DNA of 64,000 bases, from the NCBI GenBank assembly GCA_023362775.1, contig JALMGJ010000005.1, positions 71,540,963 to 71,604,962 on the forward strand. Reading direction: 5' to 3'. This document shows, piece by piece, positions 19,674-30,818 of this stretch. The notes under the pieces were generated by a model. The model was not told the origin of the DNA. It made no database searches and saw nothing but the letters and a program-made list of their open reading frames with translations. Numbering within the stretch: position 1 is the stretch's first letter; each line of letters opens with the position of its first letter. Source of the DNA: Charina bottae. Lineage: Eukaryota; Chordata; Lepidosauria; Squamata; Charinaidae. Both the position numbers and the translations under genes were made by a program.

Positions 19674-20388
19674 CAGGGACTGTTCTTATCTCCAGTCAAC
19701 TGCTGATAAGAGCTTTTGTTTCTCCAACCTTAAGGACAGAGGTCAAAACTTAGGGAATGTAGGCGTGTTGAAATGGGAGGGAAAGTGGAGCTAGGAGAAG
19801 GCAGAGCCTAGAAAGGACACTGTATGGGGGCAGAAAGGGACATTCCAAGTCCACATACCGCAAGGTTTCTTTCATCTCTTCCCCAACCTATGGGTGAGGT
19901 ATACTTAAATTGTCCTTAGATGTCCTAGCATTAAAAGTAGCATTTTCCCTCTTACTTCAACCTCATCCAAGAGCAACTTCAAAATGTATAAAATCATTTA
20001 GGCTTTGTCACTCGCTGTCTTGGATGAAATTCAGACGAATGCAATTACCTGAAATGGAGGCAGTAAAGGCAAAGAGAGTTTGTCAATGGGAACAGCAAAT
20101 TTCATGCTGGCATAGTTTTCTACCAAGGATGAGTGGGAATGCTAACTTGGTAATTGGGAAAGGGATTCCTAAGGGATAGCTCAGAGACTTTATAAAAACA
20201 TCTCAGAGCTTCCGGGTAGGCAGTATTCAAGCAGAGGCACAATTTATGATAACCGTACTCTGAGTTTTCATGTCACATCAAGATGAGCATTACCAGTTTT
20301 CATGCACTCCCAAAGCCACTTCATAAATTAAGTGTAAACATGGCTTTGGTGATAGTGTTGAGTGAAAAAAAGATACGTAGCTTTAGTG
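19674..20388. other. Unassigned sequence
   Basis: Unique-looking DNA without splice-bounded coding sequence. Confidence 0.3.
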
Positions 20389-20522
20389 CAATGTTTTTCA
20401 AACTTGGCAACTTTAAGATGTGTGGACTTCAACTCCCAGAATTCCCTGGCCAGCATGCTGGCCGGGGAATTCTGGGAGTTGAAGTCCAGTCATCTTAAAG
20501 TCGCCAAGTTTGAAGAACACTG
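20389..20522. mobile_element. Palindromic hAT MITE
   Basis: The two halves are near-perfect reverse complements (ggacttcaactcccagaatt; aattctgggagttgaagtcc), so the element is one long hairpin. The 8-bp duplication is ctttagtg/ctttactg (20381-20388, 20523-20530), with one change. Confidence 0.88.
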
Positions 20523-20659
20523 CTTTACTGCCACCCAGTGGTGTACTTAGTCAGTTGAGAATAAAACTTGATCGTTTTATAGGAGTGATTGGGTATATTA
20601 GTTTTTCCCACTTTCTTCTTCCCTGTTATTCTCTCTTACTCTCTCAGCATACACTGGAT

Positions 20660-20794
20660 CAGTGTTTCTCAACCTTAGCAACTTTAAGGTGTGTGGACTT
20701 CAACTCCCGGAATTCCCCAGTCAGCTTTGTTGGCTGGGGAATTCTGGGAGTTGAAGTCCACACACCTTAAAGTTGCTAAGGTTGAGAAACACTG
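20660..20794. mobile_element. Palindromic hAT MITE
   Basis: Ends CAGTGTTTCTCAACCTTAGC and its complement gagaaacactg. Perfect 8-bp duplication cactggat (20652-20659, 20795-20802). It lies only 137 bp from the previous copy. Confidence 0.93.
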
Positions 20795-20929
20795 CACTGG
20801 ATAGACTTGCTAGAAATTACTTTGGAAGAATCACATGGCATGAGACACATTGCTACAATTAATGGCCTTTAATGTGAAAAAGGCTCCATGAATTAAAGCC
20901 CAAAGCACTTCTGTTTCATAAACCCTTTG

Positions 20930-21085
20930 TAAGATGAGAGCCATGTTAGTCTATGGTGGCAAGAAATCAGAAGTCTGATAGGACCTCTTCCAACTAACAG
21001 ATTTTATTAAAAGGCATAAGCTGCAGCTCATGAAGGTTTATGCCTTTCAATAAAATTTGTTAATCAAAAAAAGTGCAATCAGATT
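20930..21085 (+). repeat. Interspersed repeat fragment
   Basis: Contains gccatgttagtctatggtgg, ggacctcttccaactaacag and a foldback aagctgcagctcatgaagg. I recognise this as a common amniote MITE-like repeat but cannot name its superfamily. Confidence 0.45.
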
Positions 21086-21375
21086 CCTGTTTTATAGTCT
21101 CTTTGGTAGACGTATTTTAAAGGGTATATATCCTTTTCTGTGGATAGATGCATAATCAACACTGCCTTGAATGATTTTTTTTTTCAAATAGCAGCTGGTA
21201 TATATACATCATAGCATGCTGGTTCCTAATATATGCTGCTGTTTTTAATATGGATAATCCATGTTACATCAGATGAATGAATGTACATAATCCTTTATGA
21301 ACGCATAGCATTTTTCTATCCAGAGTCTGTGTTTCTTTCACTTAACAAAAAAGGATAAAAAGATTGACACTGACA

Positions 21376-21560
21376 TTATTTTATTTTATTTATTAGATTT
21401 GTCACCGCCCATCTCTTCTCACCGGAGGGACTCTGGGCGGTTTACAACAGCATGATCAATAAAAGAATAAATTACAATATATAAATTACAATATATACAT
21501 ACAATTAAAACTAAAATAAATGTACATAAAAATAAAAAATGAAATCCAATGGCTGATGAT
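21376..21560 (-). mobile_element. L2-like LINE 3' tail
   Basis: Minus-strand tail: (taaat)n, then on the plus strand gtcaccgcccatctcttctc and ctctgggcggtttacaacag. Confidence 0.6.
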
Positions 21561-21599
21561 CTAACTCAGTCCTTGAATGCAACAATCACTCTAGGGCAC

Positions 21600-21935
21600 T
21601 AGCCATCCCCAAACATGCCTACTCCTCATGGAAATATTTATAATACACATTTCTTACCACAGAGTCATTATTGACCATGATCCCGAACTCTTCTAATAAG
21701 AAGTTGATGTTGGTATCATAACGAGATTCACCACCTTCTCCCAGCATCACCAAGATACCCCCACCACTTTCTAGATACTTCTTCAGAACTTCAAATTCAG
21801 CAGCTGTAAACTTTTCTCTGGGTCCTGCTATAATCCAGTTTTACTCCTGACAGTTTCTCTGAAGTGATTTCATCTTTTAAGCTCTATTTAAGCTTTGCTT
21901 CTCTGTATGTACATTTTACCTATCCTTGCTATATC
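21600..21935 (-). pseudogene. IFT52: IFT52 retropseudogene fragment
   Basis: The minus strand encodes a recognisable piece of IFT52, an intraflagellar transport complex B subunit needed for cilium assembly. From about 21925 downward it reads SLKDEITSEKLSGVKL, then after a 2-bp loss IIAGPREKFTAAEFEVLKKY, then GEGGESRYDTNINFLLEEFG and MVNNDSVVRNVYYKYFH, ending in a stop near 21620. This matches the N-terminal third of vertebrate IFT52. Reading is continuous across about 110 codons with no splice sites. The frameshift near 21843, an in-frame TAG upstream of SLKDE and the later stop show it is dead. It is most likely a truncated processed copy; a decayed genomic duplication is less likely because no introns are seen. 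The boundaries are approximate. Confidence 0.82.
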
Positions 21936-22527
21936 CAGAAGAGATCTTTATTCCAGTTTTTACCATTTAAAAACTTTTTTTTAAAAAAGGTAGTTTTCCT
22001 AGACCCCAAATCTATTAGATAATAGGGCCTGCCTAAGAATGTAGTTGGAAAAATTCAAAATAGTTACTTGATGTAAGTTCTACACTCTGCCATAACACTT
22101 TTTAAATTATTTGTTATTCCAGAGAGTGTATGTTCGGACCATCATTTTAAAAGCCTTAGAAAAAGTGGAGTATACATTTTAAAACAATAAATGATAAAAT
22201 AATGAATGAATACAATTTTAAGTCTGTTTCTGAACCTTGTGAACCTTGTATGTGCATAAGATCTCAGAAAATACTGCTACGAACATTGACAATAGCAGAA
22301 TTAATATCTTTAATTAGTTTTAAATACACTGCATAATTCTGTTTATGTCCATGTGTGTATCTCTTTTACCTTTTACCTATAAATAACAAATCAGCCCTCC
22401 CTAATCTGTGTCTTTCAGTTAGTAAGTAAGCAAACCTCTTTGACCAACATGTGTACACACACACACACACACACACATAAACAAAGGTTACTCAGTATAC
22501 ATATGTATATACTCATATGTATCTTAC
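21936..22527. other. Unassigned, with (CA)n
   Basis: AT-rich, with a CA microsatellite at 22453-22477 and atatgtat repeats before the SINE. Confidence 0.4.
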
Positions 22528-22539
22528 TATACATATTAT

Positions 22540-22873
22540 GTTGGGCGTGGTGGCTCAGCGGGTAAGACACCAGGCTTGTCGATCGGAAGATCGCAAGTTC
22601 GGAGGTTCGAATCCCTAGCCCCGCATGACGGAGTGAGCTCCCACACTAGCCCCAGCTCTTGCCAACCTAGCAATTCAGAAGCATGCAAATGCAAGTAGAT
22701 GAATAGGTACCACTTCGGTGGGAAGGTAACAGCGTTCCACGTGCGTCATGCCAGCCACATGACCATGGAAGCATCTTCGGACAACGCTAGCTCTTCGGCT
22801 AACAAACGGAGATGAGCACTGGCCCCTAGAGTCGGACACGACTGCACAAATGTGCGGGGGGAACCTTTACCTT
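22540..22873 (+). mobile_element. tRNA-derived SINE with Bov-B-like tail
   Basis: A complete copy with intact A box and B box; the best local reference. 12-bp duplication tatacatattat (22528-22539, 22874-22885). Confidence 0.94.
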
Positions 22874-22885
22874 TATACATATTAT

Positions 22886-23301
22886 ATATAGTACATATTA
22901 ATATACATATTAAATATGTTTATTACTCACATACATACATACATAATTCCCTGGGAATTATGAGAGCTCTGGGTGAACATGTTTGGAGAGCACCAGATTG
23001 GGGAAAGTTGCAGTTGATTGCCCAGAATTTGTAAGGAAAAACCATAATCAATATTGTAGCCTATTTTTCTTTTTTTTCCTGGCATATACTCATTTGTCTT
23101 TTTTAGAGCATGCAAGTACTTTGCCCTAATATACTCCATATCAATATGCATCATATCAAATGGTTAGATACAGAAGACAACGGGACTTCTAAATCTTTAA
23201 TAAGTAGGTAAAAAGGGAACTGAAATCCTCTCTTCTCTTTTGCATCTGTCCTTCCAGCATGTAGGGACACCACATTGTTTTTCAACTTTTCCACACCTTG
23301 T

Positions 23302-23332
<31 letters not shown>

Positions 23333-24213
23333 TCAGGGATTGCCAAAATCAGTTTCTTCTGGTTCATAAGGATAAGACCCAACAAAGGATATGGATGATG
23401 CTGAAGAATAACAAGCAGGATTAACCAAACTTGATTTAAATTAACCAGAAAATTTCTGGTCTCCCAAGTTTCTGATAAAATTAGATGGGATACTGAAAAT
23501 GATTTAATTGTATAAACTACTTTAAACATTTTGCAGGCATAAAAGCTCTACATTTTATTGGAAAGCCCAATGTACAGTTCTTCCAGGAAGAAAAACTGAT
23601 TTATATTGGCAGTATAAAAATCCTGCTTGTTCTAGTTTTAAATAATATCAAATAACTTTAAATGATGAAATCAAATGTCTGTGGAACAGCAATAATACTA
23701 TTAATATATTTGAATGGACAAAATTGCCTCATCTGCTGCCAGTGCTTCCAACAATTAAATTTTTTGCCAAAAAATAAGATGTGTTGCTATAGAGATTATT
23801 TCCTAGAGTTTTTAAATTTTTGAGCATCGGCATTGGCAGAGAGGGGAAGATATGACAAATATTGAAATGTGCATTATGATGTCAGGACACAAACTCCGCC
23901 CCTTTTGTCTTTGTGTCGTGATGTCCCAGGTGATTATGTAAGGGATGGAACTTCCATTCTGACATCACCACACATTTCATCATTTGTATCCCATTTTGAA
24001 GGGATAATTTTTATGTTTGTTGGAATATTTTCTCCTTTGCTTCAACATATTAATATTATATTGTGACATTTGACTAAGATAATGATAATTATGTCATCTA
24101 TGGCAACCTTCCCCTTCAGATTTTTAGATTTCATGCACACCCATAATCTTGAGAATTGTTACAAATGTCTTGGTTCACATGAAGAACAAATAATTCAGTG
24201 CAGATGAAGTAAA
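22886..24213. other. Unassigned, possible old LINE pieces
   Basis: Contains a (CA)n run at 23304-23332. Minus-strand peptides around 23.0-23.3 kb look vaguely LINE-like (KTNEYMPGKKRKIGY), but I cannot support a family. Confidence 0.3.
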
Positions 24214-24455
24214 GACAGCCAGTTTGGTGTACTGATTAAGGCATCAAGCTAGAAACCAGGAGACCATAAGTTCTAGTTCTGCCTTTGGCACAAAGCCAGC
24301 TGGGGGATCTTGGGATAGTCACTCTCTCTCAGCCCTAGGAAGGAGGCAATGGCAAACCGCTTCTGAAAAACCTTGCCAAGAAAACTGCAGGGACTTGTTC
24401 AGGCAGTCACCAGGAGTCAACACTGACTCAAAGAAACAAAAAAAGAAAGAAAGGT
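24214..24455 (+). mobile_element. Sauria-type SINE, alternative-tail subfamily
   Basis: Same head and body as the other Sauria copies. After agccctaggaaggaggcaat it continues ggcaaaccgcttctgaaaaa and ccaagaaaactgcagggact instead of the cccaactcacctcacaggg tail. This second tail type matters for the chimeric copies elsewhere. Confidence 0.82.
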
Positions 24456-24469
24456 GGGGAGTAATTGTA

Positions 24470-24960
24470 GAAGACTCTGATGCTTAGAAAGACCCTGATG
24501 CTTGGAAAAATCAAAGGCAATAAAAAAGGCAGGCAAGTTGGCTAGATACTCACATAGATGACACAGGAATGGGCTTTCAAAAACTCAAAGAAGCAGTCAC
24601 CGACATGATCCTGGTGAAATTATGTCCATTTCAAAAACTGAATTTTTGCAATAAAATATCTTACAGTGTAAACATAGACACTAAGAAGATAAGATAGGAT
24701 AGGCAAATAGTGGCTGATATAAACAAGAACCAGGCTCAAATTATCCTACTTTGGACACATTATGCAAATACCTAGCTCTCTGGAGAAGGTTCTAATGCTG
24801 GGAAAGGTGCAAGGACAGAGAAGAAGAGAACAACCAGCAGCATGGTGGATGGACTCAGTTACAGCGGTGATGGGTGCACCATTGGAAGGGCCAGGTTGGG
24901 GACAGATCCTCCTGGAGAAAATCCGTATGTGCTTGCTCAGAGTCAACACTGACTGGATGG
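24470..24960 (+). mobile_element. RTE/Bov-B-related LINE 3' fragment
   Basis: Plus-strand peptides YFGHIMQIPSSLEKVLMLGK and RRREQPAAWWMDSVTAVMG parallel the Bov-B ORF end seen at 34.3 kb (FGHLMRREGSLEKTLMLGK) but are clearly a different subfamily. Stops and frameshifts are present. Confidence 0.7.
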
Positions 24961-25178
24961 CAAAATATCAATCCATAAAGAGGTACAATGGCATGTTCTG
25001 CAGGAAAACATCCTTACATAAGGCCTGAAATTAGAGAGGGGCTGGGCACACATATTTGCTTATTATCCCACCTTTATTTTGTACAACTCAAGGTAGCATC
25101 CATGGTGCTTCCTCCTCCTGTTTTCCCACAGCAATAAACTTGTGAGATGGGTTGGTCTGAGCAGAATACTGACCCAAG
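24897..25178. repeat. Direct repeat, copy 1 (282 bp)
   Basis: Matches 25618-25899 with about seven substitutions. It covers the end of the LINE fragment plus part of a minus-strand SINE (ccacctttattttgtacaac). Confidence 0.9.
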
Positions 25179-25616
25179 TGATGGAGTCTTGAAGGTTAAC
25201 AAAAGAAATCCAAGCAGCTAACAACAACCTTGCAGAGTAGAAGCATGAACCAGCAGGGAACTTGCACTTTAAGCTAAATTGCATTCAGAAATAAATTCAG
25301 TCTTCACACATTAGTTAGATGAAGAAAAATAGAGATAGCTTACATTTATTCAGTAGATCTGGATACGAGTAGATTCATAGTAGATCTGCGTGCAAGCGAG
25401 ATGGAATGGACGAGAGCTGCATTGTGCAGCCCTCCTGCTTGCAGGTGTGCCCAAAGAGTAATGGAGAATGTTAATCCCCCAAACCAAGAAGAAGGAGGAA
25501 GAGGAAATCAGGTGACTCGGGTAACATCCCACAAGCACAGTAGAGATTTGTTTACTAGAAAGACCCCCTATTATGCTTATGAGACAATGCTGAGTTGACT
25601 CCTGATAATCCCAACA
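25179..25616 (-). mobile_element. Solo LTR of an endogenous LTR retroelement
   Basis: Read on the minus strand it begins TGTTGGGATTATC, contains AATAAA in gaataaatgtaagc, and ends ctccatca, giving TG..CA termini with a short imperfect inverted repeat. No internal region remains. Instead of a 4-6 bp target duplication it is flanked by the 282-bp direct repeats. Confidence 0.65.
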
Positions 25617-25617
25617 C

Positions 25618-25899
25618 TGGGGACAGATCCTCCTGGAGAAAATCCATATGTGCTTGCTCAGAGTCAACACTGACTTGATGGCAAAATATCAATCCATAAA
25701 GAGGTACAATGGCATGTTCTGCAGGAAAACATCCTTACATAAGGCCTGAAATTACAGAGGGGCTGGGCACACACATTTGCTTATTATCCCACCTTTATTT
25801 TGTACAACTCAAGGTAGCATCCATGGTGCTTCCTCCTCCTATTTTCCCACAGCAACAAACTTGTGAGATGGGTTGGGCTGAGCAGAATACTGACCCAAG
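25618..25899. repeat. Direct repeat, copy 2 (282 bp)
   Basis: Partner of 24897-25178. Only this copy continues into the rest of the SINE (gtcacccagctagcttctgt), so it holds the original right flank. Confidence 0.9.
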
Positions 25900-25975
25900 G
25901 TCACCCAGCTAGCTTCTGTGCCTAAGGGAGGACTAGAATTCAAGATCTCCCAGTTTTCTAGTCCAGCACCTTAAA
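25765..25975 (-). mobile_element. Sauria-type SINE, old copy
   Basis: Reverse copy from cccacctttattttgtacaa to tctagtccagcaccttaaac. Copy 1 of the direct repeat contains its left half. Confidence 0.7.
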
Positions 25976-25983
25976 CTCTATAC

Positions 25984-26099
25984 CAGTGTTTCCCAACCTT
26001 GGCAGCTTGGAGATCTGTGGACTTCAACTCCCAGAATTCCCCAGCCAGCATGGAGTTGAAGTCCACACATCTCCAAGCTGCCAAGGTTGAGAAACACTG
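25984..26099. mobile_element. Palindromic hAT MITE
   Basis: Ends cagtgtttcccaaccttggc and gttgagaaacactg. 8-bp duplication ctctatac/ttctatac (25976-25983, 26100-26107). The centre is shortened compared with the 20.66-kb copy. Confidence 0.9.
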
Positions 26100-26107
26100 T
26101 TCTATAC

Positions 26108-26957
26108 CAATGCCCCCATCTTCAGCCAGTTCATCTCCACTCTTTCCTGGGAAGGTTTTAACACGGCTTCTACCTGAACACGAGTGAAGTCTTTGGGAGC
26201 AATTGGGGCACTGATAAAGCAGGACTTTTGGCAATGGGGAGATTTCTACCTGCATTCAAATGGATATGAGAATCAATTTCTAAACTTTGTTTCCCATAGC
26301 ACTGAGGGAGATTTAAGGCGCTCTTTTACTCCAATAATTCTTTAATCTTTCAGGTAAGCTGCCTATGGTTTCTGCACAGGAAACTGGCTGATATGCAAAT
26401 ACTTGGGTTTTAAAAGGCTGTGAACCGCACTCTCAGCCTGCAGAGAGCAGCTTAACTGCACATAATAGCGGACTGATTTTTATTTTAGTTTACTTTGGCA
26501 AAATGGAGAGGGAAAGGGAATCATTAACTTGAATGGGAGATTGGTGTAGCCCCAAAAGAAAGATTGCATTTTTATTCTAAATCCATACAGGCAATACCTT
26601 TACTAAAGCTAATAAAGGTATGGCGCCTATGGATTTTGGAATCCGTTTCCCTCATGGCTCCCACAGCTGCTGCTGTATTTTTTTCATCCAATAGGTGTCA
26701 CTAGTATTCAGTGGTTTTGGAGATGTGGCTTATCATTTCTAAACAGGGAAGCACTTTGAGTCTGGTGATGGGTGTATTTGTTTACCAATGTATTGACTAA
26801 ACATACTCTGTAGGTTCTTAGTGATACTCACCAATGTCACTTGCTTGTTCTGAGTTCTGAAGTGGGGAGATGGAGCTGTAAATCCCATTTTACCCTCTTG
26901 ACAGAATGTATCCATCAATCCTCCACCACACTAGGGCAGAACATGACTAGTTTTGTA
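26108..26957. other. Unassigned, includes a 59-nt hairpin
   Basis: 26579-26637 folds on itself (aaatccatacaggc..; ..gcctatggattt). The rest is not recognised. Confidence 0.35.
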
Positions 26958-27315
26958 CAGGTAGTCCTCGACTTACAACCACAATTGGGACCAGAACTTC
27001 TGTCACCAAGCGTTAAGTGAGTCACGCCCAATTTTACAACCCTTGTTACCATGGTCGTTAAGTGAATCCGGCTTCTTCCATTGACTTTGCTTGTCAGAAG
27101 CCGGCTGGGAAGGTCGCAAATGGCAATCCCGTGATCCTGGGACGCTGCAACTGTCGTAAATACATGCTGGTTGCCAAGTACCTGAATTTTGATCATGTGA
27201 CCGCAGGGACACTGTGACGGTCGTAATGCAAGGACCAGACATAAGTCACTTTTTTCCGCGCTGTCATAACTTCGAACAGTCGCTAAATGAATGGTCATAA
27301 GTCAAGGACTACCTG
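26958..27315 (+). mobile_element. TA-flanked non-autonomous DNA transposon, complete
   Basis: TA + CAGGTAGTCCTCGACTTAC at the left and AAGGACTACCTG + TA at the right. The uninterrupted reference copy in this window at 358 bp. It probably belongs to the Tc/mariner-pogo side of the DNA transposons, judging from the TA target, but no transposase is present. Confidence 0.85.
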
Positions 27316-27617
27316 TATTGTTTTATGTTTCTTGTTCTGCAGGCTTTGAATCAGGCATCTAATATTTAACAAGGTTTGTGTTGTTACCTCAGATGATTAA
27401 ATCATCATTTAACCTCACATAAACCTCCCACAAAAGGCGCTACTAAACCTCAGTCGTAACAGCCTTCTGATCAATATGTATGATAATTGTGACCTTACAT
27501 TTCCTAAAAGTGAAGGTATGTTTATTGTGTATTTAAGAAAACCTGTTTAATTATTAAGTTACAGCAGGAAAAATGTTAGGTACTGTTGTAGGCTATCTGT
27601 TAAATTTACGCTACTAA

Positions 27618-27661
<44 letters not shown>

Positions 27662-28920
27662 GCTAAAATAGATGGTCCCCGAATGAGATGGCCCCAGAGT
27701 GCCTTGCACTTACTCTTCTCTCCAATTTTCCCCTCCTGTTGCCTCTCCATCCTCCTCCCCGAAGTCTCGTTTTTCTTTTCTAGATAAAGGAAGGAATAAC
27801 GACAAGGTTTTTTTAACTTCTTAATTTAATAATTAAATGCATTGCAGAGTAAAAGGTGCCACTAGACTAGAGTGCCTCGGTCCTTCTGAGTAGCAGGGAG
27901 AGCAGAACTGGCATGTGGTAAGTATAACTAGAAGCTCTCCAAGTTCCAGGTCTTTGGATGTTCGTCTGTGGTATGTCCCTAGTAGCATCTCTTGTAAAAC
28001 CATTGTATTCAAATATCAAAGCTTCAGTGAAGCCGAAGCTGGGACTTGCATTGATTCAGCTTTGCCTAATCTGCCTATGGAAGATGAGCTCTGAGGCTGT
28101 TTTTTCCTTGTGGTTAATCAGTAATCCTCTTTCCCCATAGTATAAAAACACAAATATGCAGTGACTGGTCTTATCTGCCATTCATAGAAAATGGCTCTGA
28201 CTAGTCACGAATAAAAGTTTTTTATATCTGAGGGAATGAAATTCATAAATCCATGGGACCCAGTTAATTCTCAAGGCCACATTCTTCCTTGTTGCTAGAC
28301 GTGTTTCTGTTAGCCCTCGTTCTTTTCCAAGAAATGTAGCTATACTTTTGTGGTCTGGCTTAGCTTGCAACACAAGAAAAGCAGGTTGTCGTATTCTGCT
28401 CAGGGATCCGATTCCTTCTTGAAAGGCTAAATGTTCCCCAAAGTCTTTGGGGCACTTCCAGTTCTCCAAAAAGAGGTGCTGGTTCCTGGAGAGGAGAGGC
28501 AGGTTTTTAGATAAATAATTCAAAAATTTGGCAAGCTGCCTGTCAGTAAAGAAGCTTACTTCCCACCCCCACTCCCCCAGTACATTCTGGGGTCAAACAT
28601 ACCAACCCTGCGAGGAATAGGAAGTGTATCTCTGAGCATGTTGCAGAAGGAGTTTCAACTTGGATAATGGATCAAGGCAAAGCCATGACACTGAATTTGT
28701 TACTGATACATCATTCCAGCCTGAAAACAGCTTCTTTATTCGTTTAATTTGTATTTATCCTATGGAGTCATAAGCATACCATAACATTTTTAAAAATTAA
28801 CTTAACAGTTAAATCAATAAAGAAAACTGTAGCCTAAAACTCAAAGCCCTATGACCAAAGAAAGAAAGCAAACATAAAGCAGCAATCAATTCATCCTACA
28901 TCAGTATGTTGCAAGGTGCC
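27316..28920. other. Unassigned, with (ATT)n
   Basis: (ATT)n at 27618-27660. Otherwise no named repeat and no exon I can defend. Confidence 0.3.
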
Positions 28921-29151
28921 CGTGTGTGCCTTTGAGTCAGTTTTTTGACTCCTGGCGACTGCCTGGACAAGTCCCTGCAGTTTTCTTGGCAAGGTTTTTC
29001 AGAAATGGTTTGCCATTGCCTGCTTCCTAGGGCTGTGATAGAGTGACTGGCCCAAGGTCACCCAGCTGGCTTCATGCCTAAGGTGGGACTAGAACTCACG
29101 GTCTCACGGTTTCTGGCCTGGTGCATTTAACCACTACACCAAATTGGCTCT
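28921..29151 (-). mobile_element. Sauria-type SINE, alternative-tail subfamily
   Basis: Reverse orientation. The tail side reads gactgcctggacaagtccct and ttttcttggcaaggtttttc, the same alternative tail as at 24214-24455; the head ends ccaaattggctct. Confidence 0.85.
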
Positions 29152-29631
29152 AGACTGCCTACATTGCAAGGTAGGATATAATTAATAAGTCAATAGCAGA
29201 TGTAGAAATGCTAACACATTTATCTGCCTTCAAAAGGGCAGCCTTGGGAGTTCCAAAGCAACAGGGTTGCAGAAAAAACCCTGCTCCTAAGAGGAGTCAA
29301 TTTCACCTCTCCATCCAATGGAATATGGAACGGAGCCTCTCCAAAAGTCTTGTTTGCATAAAGCTTGCAGTCAATCTTCAACTAAGTCCAGACTCAATCC
29401 AAGAGCAGTTCAGAGTGATAGCTCAGTACTCTCTGACGATTATTTGTCCCCCAAAATATGTATACAGTAGGGGTGTAACTTAAATGTAGCTTTCTTGTAC
29501 TTCATTGCCTGTCTTGTATGGTGGCATTTCACATGAAATCATCTTCCACAGATATTCCCTCAATGCTATCCAAAGAGAAGAAGACTTTGACTAGATGAAG
29601 GGCTTTTCAGTGGCAACACCATACTTGCATC

Positions 29632-29770
29632 TCAGCAGAAGCCAGCATGTGGCTGACTTTGTCTGAGCTTAGAAGCTAGACAGGCTCAAGCCTGGTTAAT
29701 ACTGGATTGGGAGACCACTAGAAGAATCCAGCACTGTAGCCTAGATTAGAAAGTTAAAAAAAAATAGAAA
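29632..29770 (+). mobile_element. 5S rRNA-derived SINE
   Basis: The promoter-like region matches 5S rRNA internal control elements: tctgagcttagaagctagac, gcctggttaatactggattg and ggagaccactagaa. It is followed by an A-rich end. 5S-derived SINEs are known in lizards. It is not a 5S gene, since the 3' half of the RNA is missing. Confidence 0.75.
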
Positions 29771-30587
29771 GAAAGCAATGTTGGGGCCAAAAAAGCAATA
29801 TGGATGTGTCCATGAAGTCACCCGAAGTTGAGCTTGATTGAAAAGACATTTTATTTTTTTACCACTTTGTGTCATTCTCTCCCCAAAAAAGACATCCCTG
29901 GCCCTCATAATAGGAATGTATAGGGAGGAATTTCTTCCACTCTTTCTTCAAGTGTTTGTTTTGCAGTTCAATCCTCATTCATTCTTTCCATATAACCAAA
30001 CCACTTGGAGGTATTTCTTTTGATGCGGTCACTCATTTTTGCATTCAGTCCCTATTCATTCGGCACCCATTCATTTTTGACCATGTGCTTTCTTGTTCTA
30101 CTTCCTAAGTCCCCCTTCCCACTGTATTCAACTTACTTCTTTGTTTTTCCTGACATAGTCAACTCTTACTTCCATACAACAGAGCAGGGGAAAGCTCGCT
30201 TCTCTACAGATCCTTTTTTACACTTGCCAACCTATTGGAATGTTGGAAAGAAATTATGAATGGGGCTCAGGATTCTGTCTGGCTGGCTTTCTGTCCATCA
30301 GCAGGATAATTCTCAGAGAACAGAATAGGAACCAATGTGGTATGAGGGAAGAAACCAGGAAAAGAAAGATTAAGTTCAAAAATAGGCTCCTGTGGACAGG
30401 CTCTTGGGCAGCGGCTTGAAATTCAGCTGACTGCTCCATTCTAAGCCACCTTCCCTCCCAGTCTCATGACCCAAGTACAGGCCATGCAGCCTGCTTTGTA
30501 CCTCCCCGTGCACCCATAGACCCAAACATACACGAGCCCAACACATTACCTTGTTACATGGAAGAAAATACAGTAAACCTCCTATAG
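29771..30587. other. Unassigned sequence
   Basis: No gene or named repeat recognised. Confidence 0.3.
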
Positions 30588-30818
30588 CAGGGCTTTCCAA
30601 AGTTTTCCCGTGGCGACACACCAACCGCTGTTGGTGTGTCGCCGCGGGAAAACCTGGAAGTGCCGCTGCTGCGGCAGCGCACAAAAACCCGGAAGCGCTG
30701 CTGCCGCTTTCGGGTTTTTGCGCACCGCGGTTGGTGTGTCGCCGCGGGAAAACCCAGAAGGGCTGATGATGATCAGCGCTTCCGGGTTGTGTGGCGACAC
30801 ACAGTTTGGAAAGCTCTC
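30588..30818. mobile_element. hAT element with internal hairpins
   Basis: Ends cagggctttccaaag and gtttggaaagctctc, with 8-bp duplication tcctatag (30580-30587, 30819-30826). The interior repeats gttggtgtgtcgccgcggga in both orientations and is GC-rich, which creates several overlapping false frames. Confidence 0.88.

Noticed and set aside
22540..22630. A functional tRNA gene at the SINE heads
   Set aside because: A and B boxes are present, but no cloverleaf with acceptor stem closes, and nine similar copies continue into a SINE body.
29632..29770. A 5S rRNA gene
   Set aside because: Only the internal promoter-like part is present and the 3' half and terminator are missing; 5S-derived SINE instead.
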